A DNA stretch of 64,000 nt from NCBI RefSeq assembly GCF_017877355.1, contig NZ_JAGIPR010000005.1, positions 248,001 to 312,000 of the forward strand, read 5' to 3'. Position 1 is the first letter of the stretch. Each line of letters opens with the position of its first letter. Shown piece by piece: positions 33,160 through 41,856 of the stretch. The notes beneath the pieces were generated by a model. The model worked only from the letters and a program-made list of their open reading frames with translations. It did not search any database and was not told where the DNA came from. Source of the stretch: Chryseobacterium jejuense. Its GTDB lineage: Bacteria > Bacteroidota > Bacteroidia > Flavobacteriales > Weeksellaceae. The position numbers were made by a program, and so were the translations under genes.

Positions 33160-33654
33160 ATGATTTTCTACCATAAATTTGAAGTGCGTTGGAGCGATCT
33201 TGATGCCAACAAACACTTAGCCAATTCATCATATGTACAATATTGTGCGCAAGCCAGAATGGCTTTTATGACCAAGGAAAAAATGGGGGTTACCCAATTA
33301 AGCAGATGGGGAATAGGTCCTGTTATTCTGCACGAAAGATATTCTTTCTTTAAAGAGATCTATGCAGATCAGATTGTGATTGTAAGTGTAGAAATTGACG
33401 GATGTTCTGATGATTCCTCTATCTACCGTTTCGTTCACAAATTCTATACTCCGGATGGTGTTCATTGTGCTACTTCTGAAGCAACAGGAGTTTGGATCGA
33501 TATGATGCTGAGAAAAATGACCACTCCACCAGATGATGTAGTGGAAGCCATGAATAAATACAAAAGCCCGGAAACAGTGGTGTTATCAAAAGAAGACTTT
33601 AAAAAGCTTCCTTTCCATCCACACAATATTGATCCGGCAGAAATTAATATATAA
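33160..33654 (+). CDS. hotdog-fold acyl-CoA thioesterase (4HBT/YbgC type)
   Basis: A 164-residue single hotdog domain: MIFYHKFEVRWSDLDANKHLANSSYVQYCAQARMAFM carries the family signature with the catalytic Asp (RWSDLDANKHL) at residues 10-20, and later RYSFFKEIYADQIVIVSVEIDGC. It would hydrolyse acyl-CoA thioesters. The preferred acyl chain cannot be inferred. ATG 33160 is used; an upstream TTG at 33109 gives 17 extra residues that do not fit the fold. It is divergent from the BaiN-like gene with a short shared promoter region. Confidence 0.88.
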   Translation: MIFYHKFEVRWSDLDANKHLANSSYVQYCAQARMAFMTKEKMGVTQLSRWGIGPVILHERYSFFKEIYADQIVIVSVEIDGCSDDSSIYRFVHKFYTPDGVHCATSEATGVWIDMMLRKMTTPPDDVVEAMNKYKSPETVVLSKEDFKKLPFHPHNIDPAEINI

Positions 33655-33735
33655 ATGATGGATGATGATTGATGTTCTGAGTAGTGTTAGAAATAAGGGT
33701 ATCAATTATCACCTATCAGTTATCATTGATAAATA
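33655..33735. repeat. degenerate inverted repeat, TGAT/ATCA rich
   Basis: The left part (GATGGATGATGATTGATG) is partly complementary to the right part (ATCAATTATCACCTATCAG). It lies between the thioesterase and thiL and resembles the ATGTA-type palindrome at 17 kb in its low-complexity tandem nature. No U-rich tract follows, so termination is doubtful. Confidence 0.4.
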
Positions 33736-33742
33736 AAATTTT

Positions 33743-34804
33743 ATGTTTGAAGATAAATCACAGGAGCTGACGCCCATTTCAAAATTAGGAGAATTCGGTC
33801 TTATTAAGCATTTGACTGAGCATTTTCCTCTATCCAATGAATCTTCGGAGCTTGGAGTAGGAGATGATGCGGCAGTGATTAATCCTGACAATAAAAAAGT
33901 AGTTCTTACCACAGATGTTCTGGCAGAAGGAGTACACTTTAATCTAGGCTATGTTCCGTTGAAGCATTTAGGCTATAAAGCGGTGGTCGTAAATCTAAGT
34001 GATATTGCAGCCATGAATGCTGTTCCTACACAAATTTTGGTTTCTTTAGCAGTTTCCAACCGTTTTCCGGTAGAAGCTTTGGAAGAAATTTATGCAGGAA
34101 TTCAGGCTGCATGTACAAGATATAAAGTAGACCTGATTGGTGGAGACACCACAAGTTCTAACTCAGGCTTAGTAATGAGCATTACGGCTGTAGGGATTGA
34201 AGCTGATGAAAATATAGTCAAAAGAAGTGGTGCAAAACCCAATGATCTTCTTGTAGTAACAGGAGATTTAGGAGGAGCATATATGGGACTACAGGTTCTG
34301 GAAAGAGAACATGCTGTTTATCTTGCTGATCCGAATATGCAGCCGGAAATGGAAGGTTACGATTATATCCTGGAAAGACAGCTGAAACCGGAAGCAAGAA
34401 CAGACGTTAAAAAGATTTTGGAGGAGCTGGATATTAAACCAACTTCCATGATTGATATTTCAGACGGTCTGGCTTCTGAAATTCTTCACCTTTCCGATCA
34501 GTCTAAGGTAGGATTCAGGCTATATGAAGAAAAGGTACCTATGGACAATCTTACCATTTCTACTGCGGATGAAATGAACTTAAACCCTGTAATGACAGCC
34601 TTAAGCGGTGGTGAAGACTATGAATTACTGTTCACAATTTCACCAAATGATTTTGATAAAATTAAAAATCATCCTGACTTTACCATTATAGGACATGCAG
34701 TTGAGAAAGAAGAAGGAAACTTTATGGTAGCAAGAGGTTCAAACCAGTTGGTAGCTCTTACTGCTCAGGGATGGGATGCCTTTTTAGGAAGCCAGAACGG
34801 ATAA
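33743..34804 (+). CDS. thiL: thiamine-monophosphate kinase
   Basis: A 353-residue AIR-synthetase-fold kinase that converts thiamine monophosphate to thiamine diphosphate with ATP. It has the ELGVGDDAAVI nucleotide/Mg motif near 32-42, LTTDVLAEGVHF near 55-66, LIGGDTTSS near 131-139 and the C-terminal LSGGEDYELLF. Length is slightly above average. No thiamine-pyrophosphate riboswitch or other thi genes are seen nearby. A strong terminator follows. Confidence 0.94.
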   Translation: MFEDKSQELTPISKLGEFGLIKHLTEHFPLSNESSELGVGDDAAVINPDNKKVVLTTDVLAEGVHFNLGYVPLKHLGYKAVVVNLSDIAAMNAVPTQILVSLAVSNRFPVEALEEIYAGIQAACTRYKVDLIGGDTTSSNSGLVMSITAVGIEADENIVKRSGAKPNDLLVVTGDLGGAYMGLQVLEREHAVYLADPNMQPEMEGYDYILERQLKPEARTDVKKILEELDIKPTSMIDISDGLASEILHLSDQSKVGFRLYEEKVPMDNLTISTADEMNLNPVMTALSGGEDYELLFTISPNDFDKIKNHPDFTIIGHAVEKEEGNFMVARGSNQLVALTAQGWDAFLGSQNG

Positions 34805-34832
34805 GATTTAATTTAATTTTAAATATTGTAGA

Positions 34833-34865
34833 AAACCGCAGCACTTTTTTTGCTGTGGTTTTTGT
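34833..34865 (+). terminator. terminator of thiL
   Basis: AAACCGCAGCA (34833-34843) and TGCTGTGGTTT (34851-34861) form an 11-bp stem with one G-T pair; T's follow. Confidence 0.8.
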
Positions 34866-34895
34866 TTGTAATCTAATTATTTTTAAAATGCAGTG

Positions 34896-35717
34896 ATGAA
34901 TATACCAGAAAAAGAAATCCCGGTTCACCATCTTACTTCTGAAGAATTTCAAATGAGTACGTTGAGTGCAGCCGGTCCGGAGAATTTCCATGACGTACAC
35001 CGGCACAACTTTTTTGAAATTATCTGGTTCAGAGAAGTGTATGAATACAGCCGTTTAGAATTGGATTTTGAAAGCCACAAGCTTGAGAACAATCAAATCT
35101 GTATTATAGCACCGGGACAGGCTTTCAATATGAAAATAGAAGGAGAGGAAGGATATGCAATGGCGATAAGCCGGGAAATTTTCAACGAAGCCTGTGATAT
35201 AGAATCGGTACTCACGGGAGGAGAACTTCCGTTTTTTTTAGATCCTAAAAATGAAAAAACCTGCAGTACCATCCTATCATTAATTGAGCAAGAATATAAA
35301 GCAACAGCAAGAACTGAACTCTTAAAGGCATATCTGAAAGCATTTTGTATTATCATTGGAGAACAGATTAAACCTCAGGGGCCATTACTGAATGACCGTC
35401 AACGAGTTCAGGAACTGGTGGGACTCATTGAGAAGCACTATATAGTACAGAAAGAAACAAGCTTCTACGCTGAAAAGTTAAAGATAAGTACCCATCACCT
35501 TAATGATATTGTACGCCTTTTGAGGGGAACAACAGTAAAAAAAATGATTTTCCAACGTCTGATTCTGGAAGCCAAAAGAGAACTTAGCTTTGGAGCACTC
35601 ACGGTAAAGGAGATTGCTTTCAAACTCGGCTTTAACGATGCTTCATATTTTTCCAGGTTTTTCAAGAAACATACCGGGCAAACCCCTGATTGTTTTAAGA
35701 ATAATGAAAAAAGATAA
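34896..35717 (+). CDS. AraC family transcriptional regulator
   Basis: A 273-residue regulator: an N-terminal cupin-like domain (FHDVHRHNFFEIIWFREVYEYSRLELDFESHKL, residues 28-60, IIAPGQAF near 70) and a C-terminal pair of helix-turn-helix motifs ending KEIAFKLGFNDASYFSRFFKKHTGQTPDCF, the AraC consensus. It likely senses a small ligand and controls nearby transport. The next gene on the same strand, 167 bp downstream, is an efflux-type MFS transporter, a probable target. I start at ATG 34896, one codon after an alternative GTG. Confidence 0.9.
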   Translation: MNIPEKEIPVHHLTSEEFQMSTLSAAGPENFHDVHRHNFFEIIWFREVYEYSRLELDFESHKLENNQICIIAPGQAFNMKIEGEEGYAMAISREIFNEACDIESVLTGGELPFFLDPKNEKTCSTILSLIEQEYKATARTELLKAYLKAFCIIIGEQIKPQGPLLNDRQRVQELVGLIEKHYIVQKETSFYAEKLKISTHHLNDIVRLLRGTTVKKMIFQRLILEAKRELSFGALTVKEIAFKLGFNDASYFSRFFKKHTGQTPDCFKNNEKR

Positions 35718-35884
35718 TCTTCAATATTTACAATCAAGATAGATTTAAATTGACCTTTTTTATTTGTATTCTTATTTAAATCTTCAATTTGTCCTATACT
35801 TCCTTCAGTTCTTTTATTGTAATCTGATGCTTTTTAAGGCAATTTTGCACCCTGAAAAAAATCGCCTGTGAAGGCTTACAATTT

Positions 35885-37093
35885 ATGAAGAAGTTAAGTA
35901 TTGTAGTGTTTATTTTAGCGCTACTCAACACGTTGGAATCTCTAAGTATAGATCTTTATCTTCCTGCTTTTCCGAGCATGGCTGAAATTTTTAAAACCGA
36001 TATCGGGCACATCCAGATCTCTATCTCAGTTTTCTTTGCCGGATTTGCTTTCGGACAATTATTATGGGGACCTTTATCAGACAAGACAGGTCGTAAACCT
36101 ATGCTGTATTGCGGTCTTCTCCTTTTTATCATAGGAGCAACGGCTATCTATTTTACCTCAGATATTCATGTTTTATGGGCGATGCGTTTCTTACAGGCAT
36201 TTGGAGGAAGTGCAGGGATTGTAATAGGAAGAGCCATTATTATTGATCTTTATGATAAGCAGAAATCCGTAACCATTTTCGCACAGCAATCACAGATCAG
36301 TGGTATTGCGCCTATTGTAGCGCCTTTGATGGGAAGCATATTTCTGAAATATTGGGGTTGGAACAGTTCATTTGCTTTTCTGTGTATTATGGGACTGATT
36401 ACATTCTTCATGGTATACAAATACGTTCCGGAAACCAATACGAGAATCAGTCAGCCCGATACTGTACCAATGGATGAAAAAGGATTAAAGGATCAACTGA
36501 AAATGATTATTTCCAACAAGGAATTCATCAACAGTACAATGGTTGGAAGTATTGCATTTGCCTCTTTGATTATCTACATTTCAAATGCTCCGTTCTTATT
36601 TATGGAAATTCATGGGTTTTCCAGTGAGACTTTCAGTTTTATATTTGCATTCAATTCATTAGCTTTAATTACAGCAGCTTATATTACGCCGAGACTAATC
36701 AGGAGAATAAGCAATTCAGCTCTTTTATTTGCTGCAACTTTAATGCTGTTAATAGTATGTACCCTTCATGTTTTTATAGCCGCGGGAAACCTTTCTATGG
36801 TATTAGAAATAGCCATGCTGTATTTATCATTGCTGGCCATCGGAATTCTGTTTCCTATTACCTCGGCTCATGCTTTATCTCCTTTTAAAGAAGGAAGAGG
36901 TACAGCTGCAGCACTATTGGGATTCATGCAGTTGATGGTAACCTTTTTAATATCAGGATTACTAGGTTTCTTAGAAGCAGATTCCATTATGCCTATGGTG
37001 GTGACCCGTTCCGGAATGGCTTTGGTGGCTGTATGGTTTGGATATCAGATCTTTAAGTGCAGAAAACCTGTACTGCAGGAATCTGTTGTGTAA
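35885..37093 (+). CDS. Bcr/CflA family MFS efflux transporter
   Basis: A 402-residue transporter with 12 predicted membrane helices. The loop 2-3 motif GPLSDKTGRKPML (near residue 63) and the opening LNTLESLSIDLYLPAFPSM match drug-H+ antiporters of the Bcr/CflA type, related to bicyclomycin and chloramphenicol resistance; the real substrate is unknown. It follows the AraC regulator and is probably under its control. A copy of repeat family 1 lies directly after the stop. Confidence 0.9.
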   Translation: MKKLSIVVFILALLNTLESLSIDLYLPAFPSMAEIFKTDIGHIQISISVFFAGFAFGQLLWGPLSDKTGRKPMLYCGLLLFIIGATAIYFTSDIHVLWAMRFLQAFGGSAGIVIGRAIIIDLYDKQKSVTIFAQQSQISGIAPIVAPLMGSIFLKYWGWNSSFAFLCIMGLITFFMVYKYVPETNTRISQPDTVPMDEKGLKDQLKMIISNKEFINSTMVGSIAFASLIIYISNAPFLFMEIHGFSSETFSFIFAFNSLALITAAYITPRLIRRISNSALLFAATLMLLIVCTLHVFIAAGNLSMVLEIAMLYLSLLAIGILFPITSAHALSPFKEGRGTAAALLGFMQLMVTFLISGLLGFLEADSIMPMVVTRSGMALVAVWFGYQIFKCRKPVLQESVV

Positions 37094-37098
37094 ATTGT

Positions 37099-37243
37099 AA
37101 GGAAGCCAGAAACTGGAGAAGGGAAGTTCTTAAAAGTTGAGGAACAAATAATGCTTAAAATTGTTAACCTAAGTATTATCTAAACTATAAGTTATTAAAA
37201 CAGTCTAATAGTAACTTCCATCTCCCAGCCTCCATCTTCCATC
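37099..37243. repeat. dispersed repeat family 1, copy C
   Basis: 145 bp after the MFS stop. Left end AAGGAAGCC and GAAGGGAAGTTCTTA; right end TCTAATAGTAACTTCCATC followed by CCAGCCTCCATCTTCC. The inner part is AT-rich and unlike the other copies. Confidence 0.65.
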
Positions 37244-37303
37244 TACTTTATCCTTCCATTGTTTCTATTGGTCATACCATTCGGACACTTAATCAAGTAA
37301 TTT

Positions 37304-37333
37304 TTGTAAAAAATAATCAAAAGGTTCTCTTTG
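37304..37333 (+). promoter_or_regulatory. near-consensus promoter before the DUF6268 gene
   Basis: TTG (37304-37306), 19-bp spacer, TCTCTTTG (37326-37333), one mismatch to TAnnTTTG. The -7 box ends 15 bp before the ATG at 37349. Confidence 0.6.
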
Positions 37334-37348
37334 CATAAAATTTAGAAT

Positions 37349-38257
37349 ATGAAAAGAAACCTTTTGACGGCTTTTTGCTGTCTGCTGCCGTTAGGATATT
37401 GGGTAAACGCCCAAACGGGAATCTCTGCTGAACTTAAAACAGAGTATATTCCGGCCTCTAATTATATCCGTCCGGAAGACAGTACAAAAACCAATTCCAA
37501 AAGTGATTTTAAAAGAGTAGACCTTACGCTGAGTATTCCATTATCTGTAAAAAAAGATAAAGAAGGTAAGGTAAAAGCATGGTCTATGCTACTGAGCGGC
37601 TCCTATGCAAAAATGTCACACAAAAATTATGAAACTCCGTTATTTCCGGATCAGATGCTGAATGCTCAGGTTGGATTGCAGCATGTAAGACCTTTAGGGA
37701 AGAAATGGAGTATGATGATGATGGCTTCAGTTGGAGTATATACTGACATGGAAAAGGTAAGTTTTGATGATGTTCTGGGACAAGGAGGGGTTGTATTTAT
37801 CAGACATTTTAACCCTAATCTCGCTTTGGGGGTCGGGCCGGTGCTTACGACAGCATTTGGGACTCCAATGGTTCTGCCATGGATCTATTTCGATTGGAAA
37901 ACCAAAGGAAAGGTTAAGTTCAGAATTAATTTCCCAGAAGGTGCTGAAGCCGGATATCAGTTTTCAGATACTTTTACTTTAAAAGCTGTGGTTAACCTTA
38001 GTGGAATGACCGTAGAAAGAAACAAGGATGGGAAATCTATTATGTTTGGTTATCAGCAGATCACAGCGGGCCTTAAGCCGGAAATAAAGATCAGTGATAA
38101 GCTGAGCTTAGGGATCACAGGAGGATCAACCCTGGTGAGAAGTTTCACAGAAAGTGAGCGAAAGATTAAAAGCATTTTTAAAGAGAAAAAAATTGCAGAT
38201 CCTAAGTTTTCCAGTACATTCTATGCCGCTGTATCCTTACGCTGGAATCTACCCTAA
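37349..38257 (+). CDS. DUF6268 family outer membrane protein
   Basis: A 302-residue protein with a signal peptide (about residues 1-22, ending VNAQ) and a series of amphipathic beta strands ending in the aromatic-rich AAVSLRWNLP, a typical outer membrane barrel C terminus. Internal MMMMASVGVYTD and WIYFDWKTKGKVKFRINFPEGAEAGYQF fit what I know of DUF6268 proteins. Function unknown. It has its own promoter and ends at a long-loop terminator shared with the convergent LytTR gene. Confidence 0.78.
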   Translation: MKRNLLTAFCCLLPLGYWVNAQTGISAELKTEYIPASNYIRPEDSTKTNSKSDFKRVDLTLSIPLSVKKDKEGKVKAWSMLLSGSYAKMSHKNYETPLFPDQMLNAQVGLQHVRPLGKKWSMMMMASVGVYTDMEKVSFDDVLGQGGVVFIRHFNPNLALGVGPVLTTAFGTPMVLPWIYFDWKTKGKVKFRINFPEGAEAGYQFSDTFTLKAVVNLSGMTVERNKDGKSIMFGYQQITAGLKPEIKISDKLSLGITGGSTLVRSFTESERKIKSIFKEKKIADPKFSSTFYAAVSLRWNLP

Positions 38258-38266
38258 AATATGAGA

Positions 38267-38339
38267 AAAGAAGCCGGAATATATTTATTTGATCTATTTT
38301 TTAACTTGAATAATTCCCCCAACACCTTCCGGCTTCTTT
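38267..38339. terminator. long-loop bidirectional hairpin
   Basis: A perfect 13-bp stem, AAAGAAGCCGGAA (38267-38279) with TTCCGGCTTCTTT (38327-38339), around a 47-nt loop, followed by a T-rich tract. It separates the convergent DUF6268 and LytTR genes. Confidence 0.6.
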
Positions 38340-38342
38340 CTT

Positions 38343-39077
38343 TTATTTACTAATTAACTTCTTATAAACTACCTGATTAAGCAATTCCTCTTTTCGGGTA
38401 CGGGAAATAGGAAGCTCGGTTTTATTGATAAACAGTCTTCCGCCAGAGATCATATCAATATGGATGATATTAATTAAGAATGATTTATGAATCCTGAAAA
38501 AATGCTCGGAAGGCAACGATTCTTCAATCGCTTTCATAGTCTGATGAATAACCAGCGATTTATCCTTAAAATGCAGCTTGGTATAGTTCTGCATACTTTC
38601 AATATATAAAATATCCACCCAGGAAACTTTGATGAAGGAATCGGATTGTCTTACATACAGAAAAGGATCATCCAAAGGGGTGTTTTTCTTTAATTTTTCA
38701 TTGATGATAAACTGTTGCTGCGCTTTATTTACCGCCTGATAAAAACGGTTAAAGGCAATAGGTTTTAAAAGATAATCCACCACCTGAAGACGGAATCCTT
38801 CCAGTGCATATTCAGAATAGGCTGTTGTAAAGATGCATAAAGGTGGATTTTCAAGCTGTTCCAGAAAATCAATACCATTCAGATAGGGCATGTTAATATC
38901 CAGGAAAAGAAGATCTATTTCGCTTTCCTTTACTTTAGCATCTGCTTCCAGAGCTGTAGCGCAGGTTCCTTCCACAGATAAAAAATCAATCTGGTCTGCC
39001 AATTCCTTAAGGTGGAATCTTGCCAGAGGTTCATCATCTACGATCAGACATTTCATTTTGGGAATATTATTGATCAT
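38343..39077 (-). CDS. LytTR-type response regulator (first pair)
   Basis: A 244-residue response regulator: receiver domain with phospho-acceptor Asp60 in LLFLDINMP and the YALEGFRLQVVDYLLKPI switch region, then a LytTR DNA-binding domain with SFIKVSWVDILYIESMQNYTKLHF and FFRIHKSFLINI. Its start overlaps the stop of the kinase gene by 11 bp; a start at the Met eight codons in would give no overlap. LytTR domains bind tandem 9-bp direct repeats. Targets of this pair are not evident in the window. Confidence 0.92.
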   Translation of the reverse strand: MINNIPKMKCLIVDDEPLARFHLKELADQIDFLSVEGTCATALEADAKVKESEIDLLFLDINMPYLNGIDFLEQLENPPLCIFTTAYSEYALEGFRLQVVDYLLKPIAFNRFYQAVNKAQQQFIINEKLKKNTPLDDPFLYVRQSDSFIKVSWVDILYIESMQNYTKLHFKDKSLVIHQTMKAIEESLPSEHFFRIHKSFLINIIHIDMISGGRLFINKTELPISRTRKEELLNQVVYKKLISK

Positions 39078-40119
39078 TTTCAGATAGTTTTAAGGTTAAA
39101 GTTACTTTATAAACAAGATTATCAGACTCAATTTTAAGATCATAAGCATTGGGATACTGCAATTTCAGACGTTTCTGTACGTTTTGCAGCCCAATACCTC
39201 CGTCTTTCTTTTTATGAACAGCCATTTCCGAGTATGAATTTTCAACATAAAAGAAAAGGTTATTATTTTCTTCCTTACAAAAGATTTTCACGTAACCAGT
39301 TTGCCCCGGAAGCCTACAGACATATTTGAAGGCATTTTCAATAAAAGGAACGAGTAACAGAGGAGCAATGGAAGCCTTTGTGTTATTGATTTTGAGAGTT
39401 GCATCTACATTAAGCTCATTTCCCCATCTTAGTTTTTCTACCTCAACCAGATTTTGGAGATATTCAATCTCTTTGTCAAGAGGAACAAGGTTTTGATTGC
39501 AATGATAGAGCTGGTATCGTAAAATATCTGAAAATTTCATTAATAAAAAATCAGCAAGTTCTGTATCTGTTTTCATGAGAATATGAATGTGATTCAGAAT
39601 ATTAAATACTACATGTGGATTAATCTGGTCCTGAAGCAGTTTGAGCTGGTTTTCCAGATGGGCTTGCTGAAGGAGGATATGATCCCGTTCTATTCTTTTA
39701 TGTTCAAGATAGAACTTAATACCACAGGCAGCTCCGCTTATCATAAAAGCAGCAGGAAGAGCCATATAAAACCCCTGCCATAAAATGGGTAAATGATCGT
39801 AGACATTGGTAGGTAAGTCAACTTTAGGAGCCACCTGAAGATAGGTGAAAATAAAAGAATAAATAATACTCAGAATTAAAACGTTCACTGTGGCCTGTAT
39901 CAGGAAGGTCTTCATTCTTTTTGTCCTTAAAGCCTTGGGAAGAAGATTATGGGTCAGGTGATACGTAAAAATAACAGAACTTATTACAATGGCTATGGTC
40001 TGAAGCAGAGCAATAAACCGATCTGTATTTGCCTGAAAATTAATCCATATGGCAACAGCAAAAACACACCAGAAGATGAGAGAGAATATGTATTCTTTGA
40101 AAACAAAGGGTTTAGTCAT
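39067..40119 (-). CDS. LytS-type sensor histidine kinase (first pair)
   Basis: A 350-residue kinase with four membrane segments (about 12-28, 38-58, 76-96, 112-132) and a His_kinase/HATPase module. The phospho-acceptor His169 lies in QINPHVVFNILNHI, with Asn where the family often has Asp (IDPHF), and HATPase boxes are PLLLVPFIENAFKY and GGIGLQNVQKRL. It has no extracellular sensor domain. It partners the LytTR regulator at 38343; the two overlap. Confidence 0.92.
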   Translation of the reverse strand: MTKPFVFKEYIFSLIFWCVFAVAIWINFQANTDRFIALLQTIAIVISSVIFTYHLTHNLLPKALRTKRMKTFLIQATVNVLILSIIYSFIFTYLQVAPKVDLPTNVYDHLPILWQGFYMALPAAFMISGAACGIKFYLEHKRIERDHILLQQAHLENQLKLLQDQINPHVVFNILNHIHILMKTDTELADFLLMKFSDILRYQLYHCNQNLVPLDKEIEYLQNLVEVEKLRWGNELNVDATLKINNTKASIAPLLLVPFIENAFKYVCRLPGQTGYVKIFCKEENNNLFFYVENSYSEMAVHKKKDGGIGLQNVQKRLKLQYPNAYDLKIESDNLVYKVTLTLKLSENDQ

Positions 40120-40149
40120 AGGAGAAGTCTGAAGAGAGTTTATAAAAAA

Positions 40150-40177
40150 TTAGAAACTGCAGATTCACAGTTTCTAA
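40150..40177 (-). terminator. terminator of the 40.2 kb porin
   Basis: A perfect 10-bp stem, TTAGAAACTG / CAGTTTCTAA, with an 8-nt loop, followed on the minus strand by TTTTTTA. Confidence 0.8.
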
Positions 40178-40200
40178 TCAGTCAAAGATAATTCAAGTTT

Positions 40201-40797
40201 TTAGAATAAGAAATAACCGATTCCAAGACTAAAGCTGTGAGGTTTCGATTTAAACTCCTTACTGATGTTGGAAAGCCCGTGTTCATACCTAAGATCTATC
40301 GTGAAGTTTTTATAATCTAATCCTATTCCTCCAGTAACTCCGATATTGGACTTATCAAACTTATTAAAACCTTCCTGTAGTGATTCGGGAATTGATAACT
40401 TGTTGTTAAAAGCATAGCTGTACACGCCACCAGCAAATGCTCTTACATTGAAATCATCGGTTTTAATGAATTTGTATCCTATCACTACAGGAATATCAAT
40501 TGCATTCCATGTTAGTTTTGCAGAATTCCCGCCATTTGCTTCGTAGGATGTTTTTCTTTTGTTGAATAGTGTTTCTCCTTGTACATACAGGCTTCCAATA
40601 TCCAGTCTTGCCATTACCCCTGCCTGATAGCCGAAGCCGTATTTCCCTTCCAAGGAAGAAGATTCCGTTGAGGTTTTTGTAAAATTTGTTCCGCCTTTGA
40701 TTCCAAAGTGGATAGCTGTTGTCTGCTGAGCCTGTGTTTCCATAGAGCATGTCATGCATAGTAATAATGAGCAGAATGCTAAAAATTGTTGTTTCAT
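40201..40797 (-). CDS. PorT-like outer membrane beta-barrel protein
   Basis: A 198-residue barrel: signal peptide (residues 1-24, ending ETQAQ), then FGIKGGTNFTK and GFGYQAGVMARLDIG, with C-terminal HSFSLGIGYFLF typical of eight-stranded porin-family proteins. Start at ATG 40797, the beginning of the signal; ten more codons upstream are open. It precedes the first LytS gene on the same strand but a terminator lies between. Such proteins can be immunogenic surface proteins or assembly factors; function undefined. Confidence 0.83.
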   Translation of the reverse strand: MKQQFLAFCSLLLCMTCSMETQAQQTTAIHFGIKGGTNFTKTSTESSSLEGKYGFGYQAGVMARLDIGSLYVQGETLFNKRKTSYEANGGNSAKLTWNAIDIPVVIGYKFIKTDDFNVRAFAGGVYSYAFNNKLSIPESLQEGFNKFDKSNIGVTGGIGLDYKNFTIDLRYEHGLSNISKEFKSKPHSFSLGIGYFLF

Positions 40798-40915
40798 AAG
40801 TTGATTACTGTTATAAATTTGATGCAAAGCAAAGAATCCTGAAGGACGATGGGAATTTTATTTGATGAGTGGCAGAGATGCTTTGACGAGAATACGGTTT
40901 TGGATGAAAAAAAAA

Positions 40916-40936
40916 CGGAAGCCATTATGGCTTCCG
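40916..40936 (-). terminator. terminator of the 41.0 kb Cys-rich peptide gene
   Basis: Nine-bp stem CGGAAGCCA / TGGCTTCCG with a 3-nt loop; on the minus strand it is followed by nine T's. It lies 24 bp past the peptide stop. Confidence 0.88.
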
Positions 40937-40959
40937 ATAAATTGTTTTTCGATTTAAGT

Positions 40960-41202
40960 TTAATAAGGCTGTTCTGTACAGTCGTTCGGAGGAATACATC
41001 CGCCGCCAGTGCCACCGCCGCCACCGCCAACAGCAATGCATTGTCCCGGACTTCCGTCTTCATACATTTCACAAGCTTTCCCCCAGGCACACTGGCAGTC
41101 ATTCTGGCAATTATAAGAATCTCCTCCCATATGACAGTTGTCTGTTCCGTTTCCAAGAATCGTTGAAAGATCCTTTCTCAAAAGTTTTTTCATTTGTTTC
41201 AT
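40960..41202 (-). CDS. Cys-rich peptide with bacteriocin-like leader (80 aa)
   Basis: An 80-residue peptide with a leader MKKLLRKDLSTILGNG resembling double-glycine leaders of flavobacterial bacteriocin-like peptides, then a core holding eight cysteines (residues 23, 32, 36, 38, 44, 55, 69, 75), and a Gly-rich spacer (VGGGGGGTGGG) before the last pair. It has its own strong terminator. ATG 41202 or the Met three codons in (41193) could start it. It is unlike the core of the peptides at 27 kb. No modifying enzyme or exporter is next to it; role unknown. Confidence 0.75.
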   Translation of the reverse strand: MKQMKKLLRKDLSTILGNGTDNCHMGGDSYNCQNDCQCAWGKACEMYEDGSPGQCIAVGGGGGGTGGGCIPPNDCTEQPY

Positions 41203-41354
41203 AGTTTAGTCTGGTATTAAATGTTATCGTTTAGGATTGTGCATGCTTTGTAAATATAATAAAATAGTCTTAAATAATTGTAAATGAGTTGTATGTAAAA
41301 GATTTCTATGTAAAAAGAGAAAAAATAATAACTTTAAACCTTAAAAACAGCAAT

Positions 41355-41702
41355 ATGAAAGAAAAGAAAAATTTCCTAAGTACTTTTATTGTAATAGCAT
41401 TGGTTATTTCAGGTTATCTAGGATTAAAAGTCTTTCAGAAATATAGTTTTAATAAGGAATATGAGAGCACATATAATGGAATTGTCACTAAACAGAAGCA
41501 AGGTTCCAGAGGATTTTATGATTTATATTTGTCTAATGAAAGTATTATCTATTTAGCTTTCTATGATGGATGGGATAGAGAAACATCATTAGTAGGTGAT
41601 TCATTAAGTAAGGATAAAAATTCGAGAGAGATAAGAGTATTTAAAAAAGATAAAAGTGCTCAATATCAATATTATAAATCTATGGATATGATTTCTGATT
41701 GA
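41355..41702 (+). CDS. small membrane-anchored protein of unknown function
   Basis: A 115-residue protein with an N-terminal transmembrane or signal segment (about residues 9-25) and a soluble part of beta character (YESTYNGIVTKQKQGSRGFYDLYL, ESIIYLAFYDGWDRET). I recognise no family. ATG 41355 is chosen as it puts the membrane segment near the N terminus; the frame is open to 41289. It is divergent from the Cys-rich peptide gene, with 152 bp between the starts, and it is more AT-rich than most neighbours. No functional proposal. Confidence 0.6.
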   Translation: MKEKKNFLSTFIVIALVISGYLGLKVFQKYSFNKEYESTYNGIVTKQKQGSRGFYDLYLSNESIIYLAFYDGWDRETSLVGDSLSKDKNSREIRVFKKDKSAQYQYYKSMDMISD

Positions 41703-41829
41703 AAGATAAGTCTACTTTTTTCACAGTGAGTTTATTTTTCATAAGATCATGTTCAAGAGTTAATTTTCAGTATTGTTTGTGTTTTGTTTCTTGATTCATC
41801 TTTGCAATTCAGGAAATGAGAAAAAGAAA

Positions 41830-41848
41830 ACCCGCCATTATAGCGGGT
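41830..41848 (-). terminator. terminator of the 41.9 kb gene
   Basis: ACCCGC / GCGGGT stem with a 7-nt loop, followed on the minus strand by TTTCTTTTTC. It lies just after the stop at 41857. Confidence 0.75.
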
Positions 41849-41856
41849 TGTTTGTA

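Noticed and set aside
33743..34804. Thiamine-pyrophosphate riboswitch ahead of thiL
   Set aside because: The short upstream region has only a degenerate palindrome and lacks the conserved CUGAGA-type element.
38343..40797. ACGTTTCA boxes for the first LytS/LytTR pair
   Set aside because: I found no repeat of this kind upstream of its genes or of the neighbouring porin; its targets are unknown.
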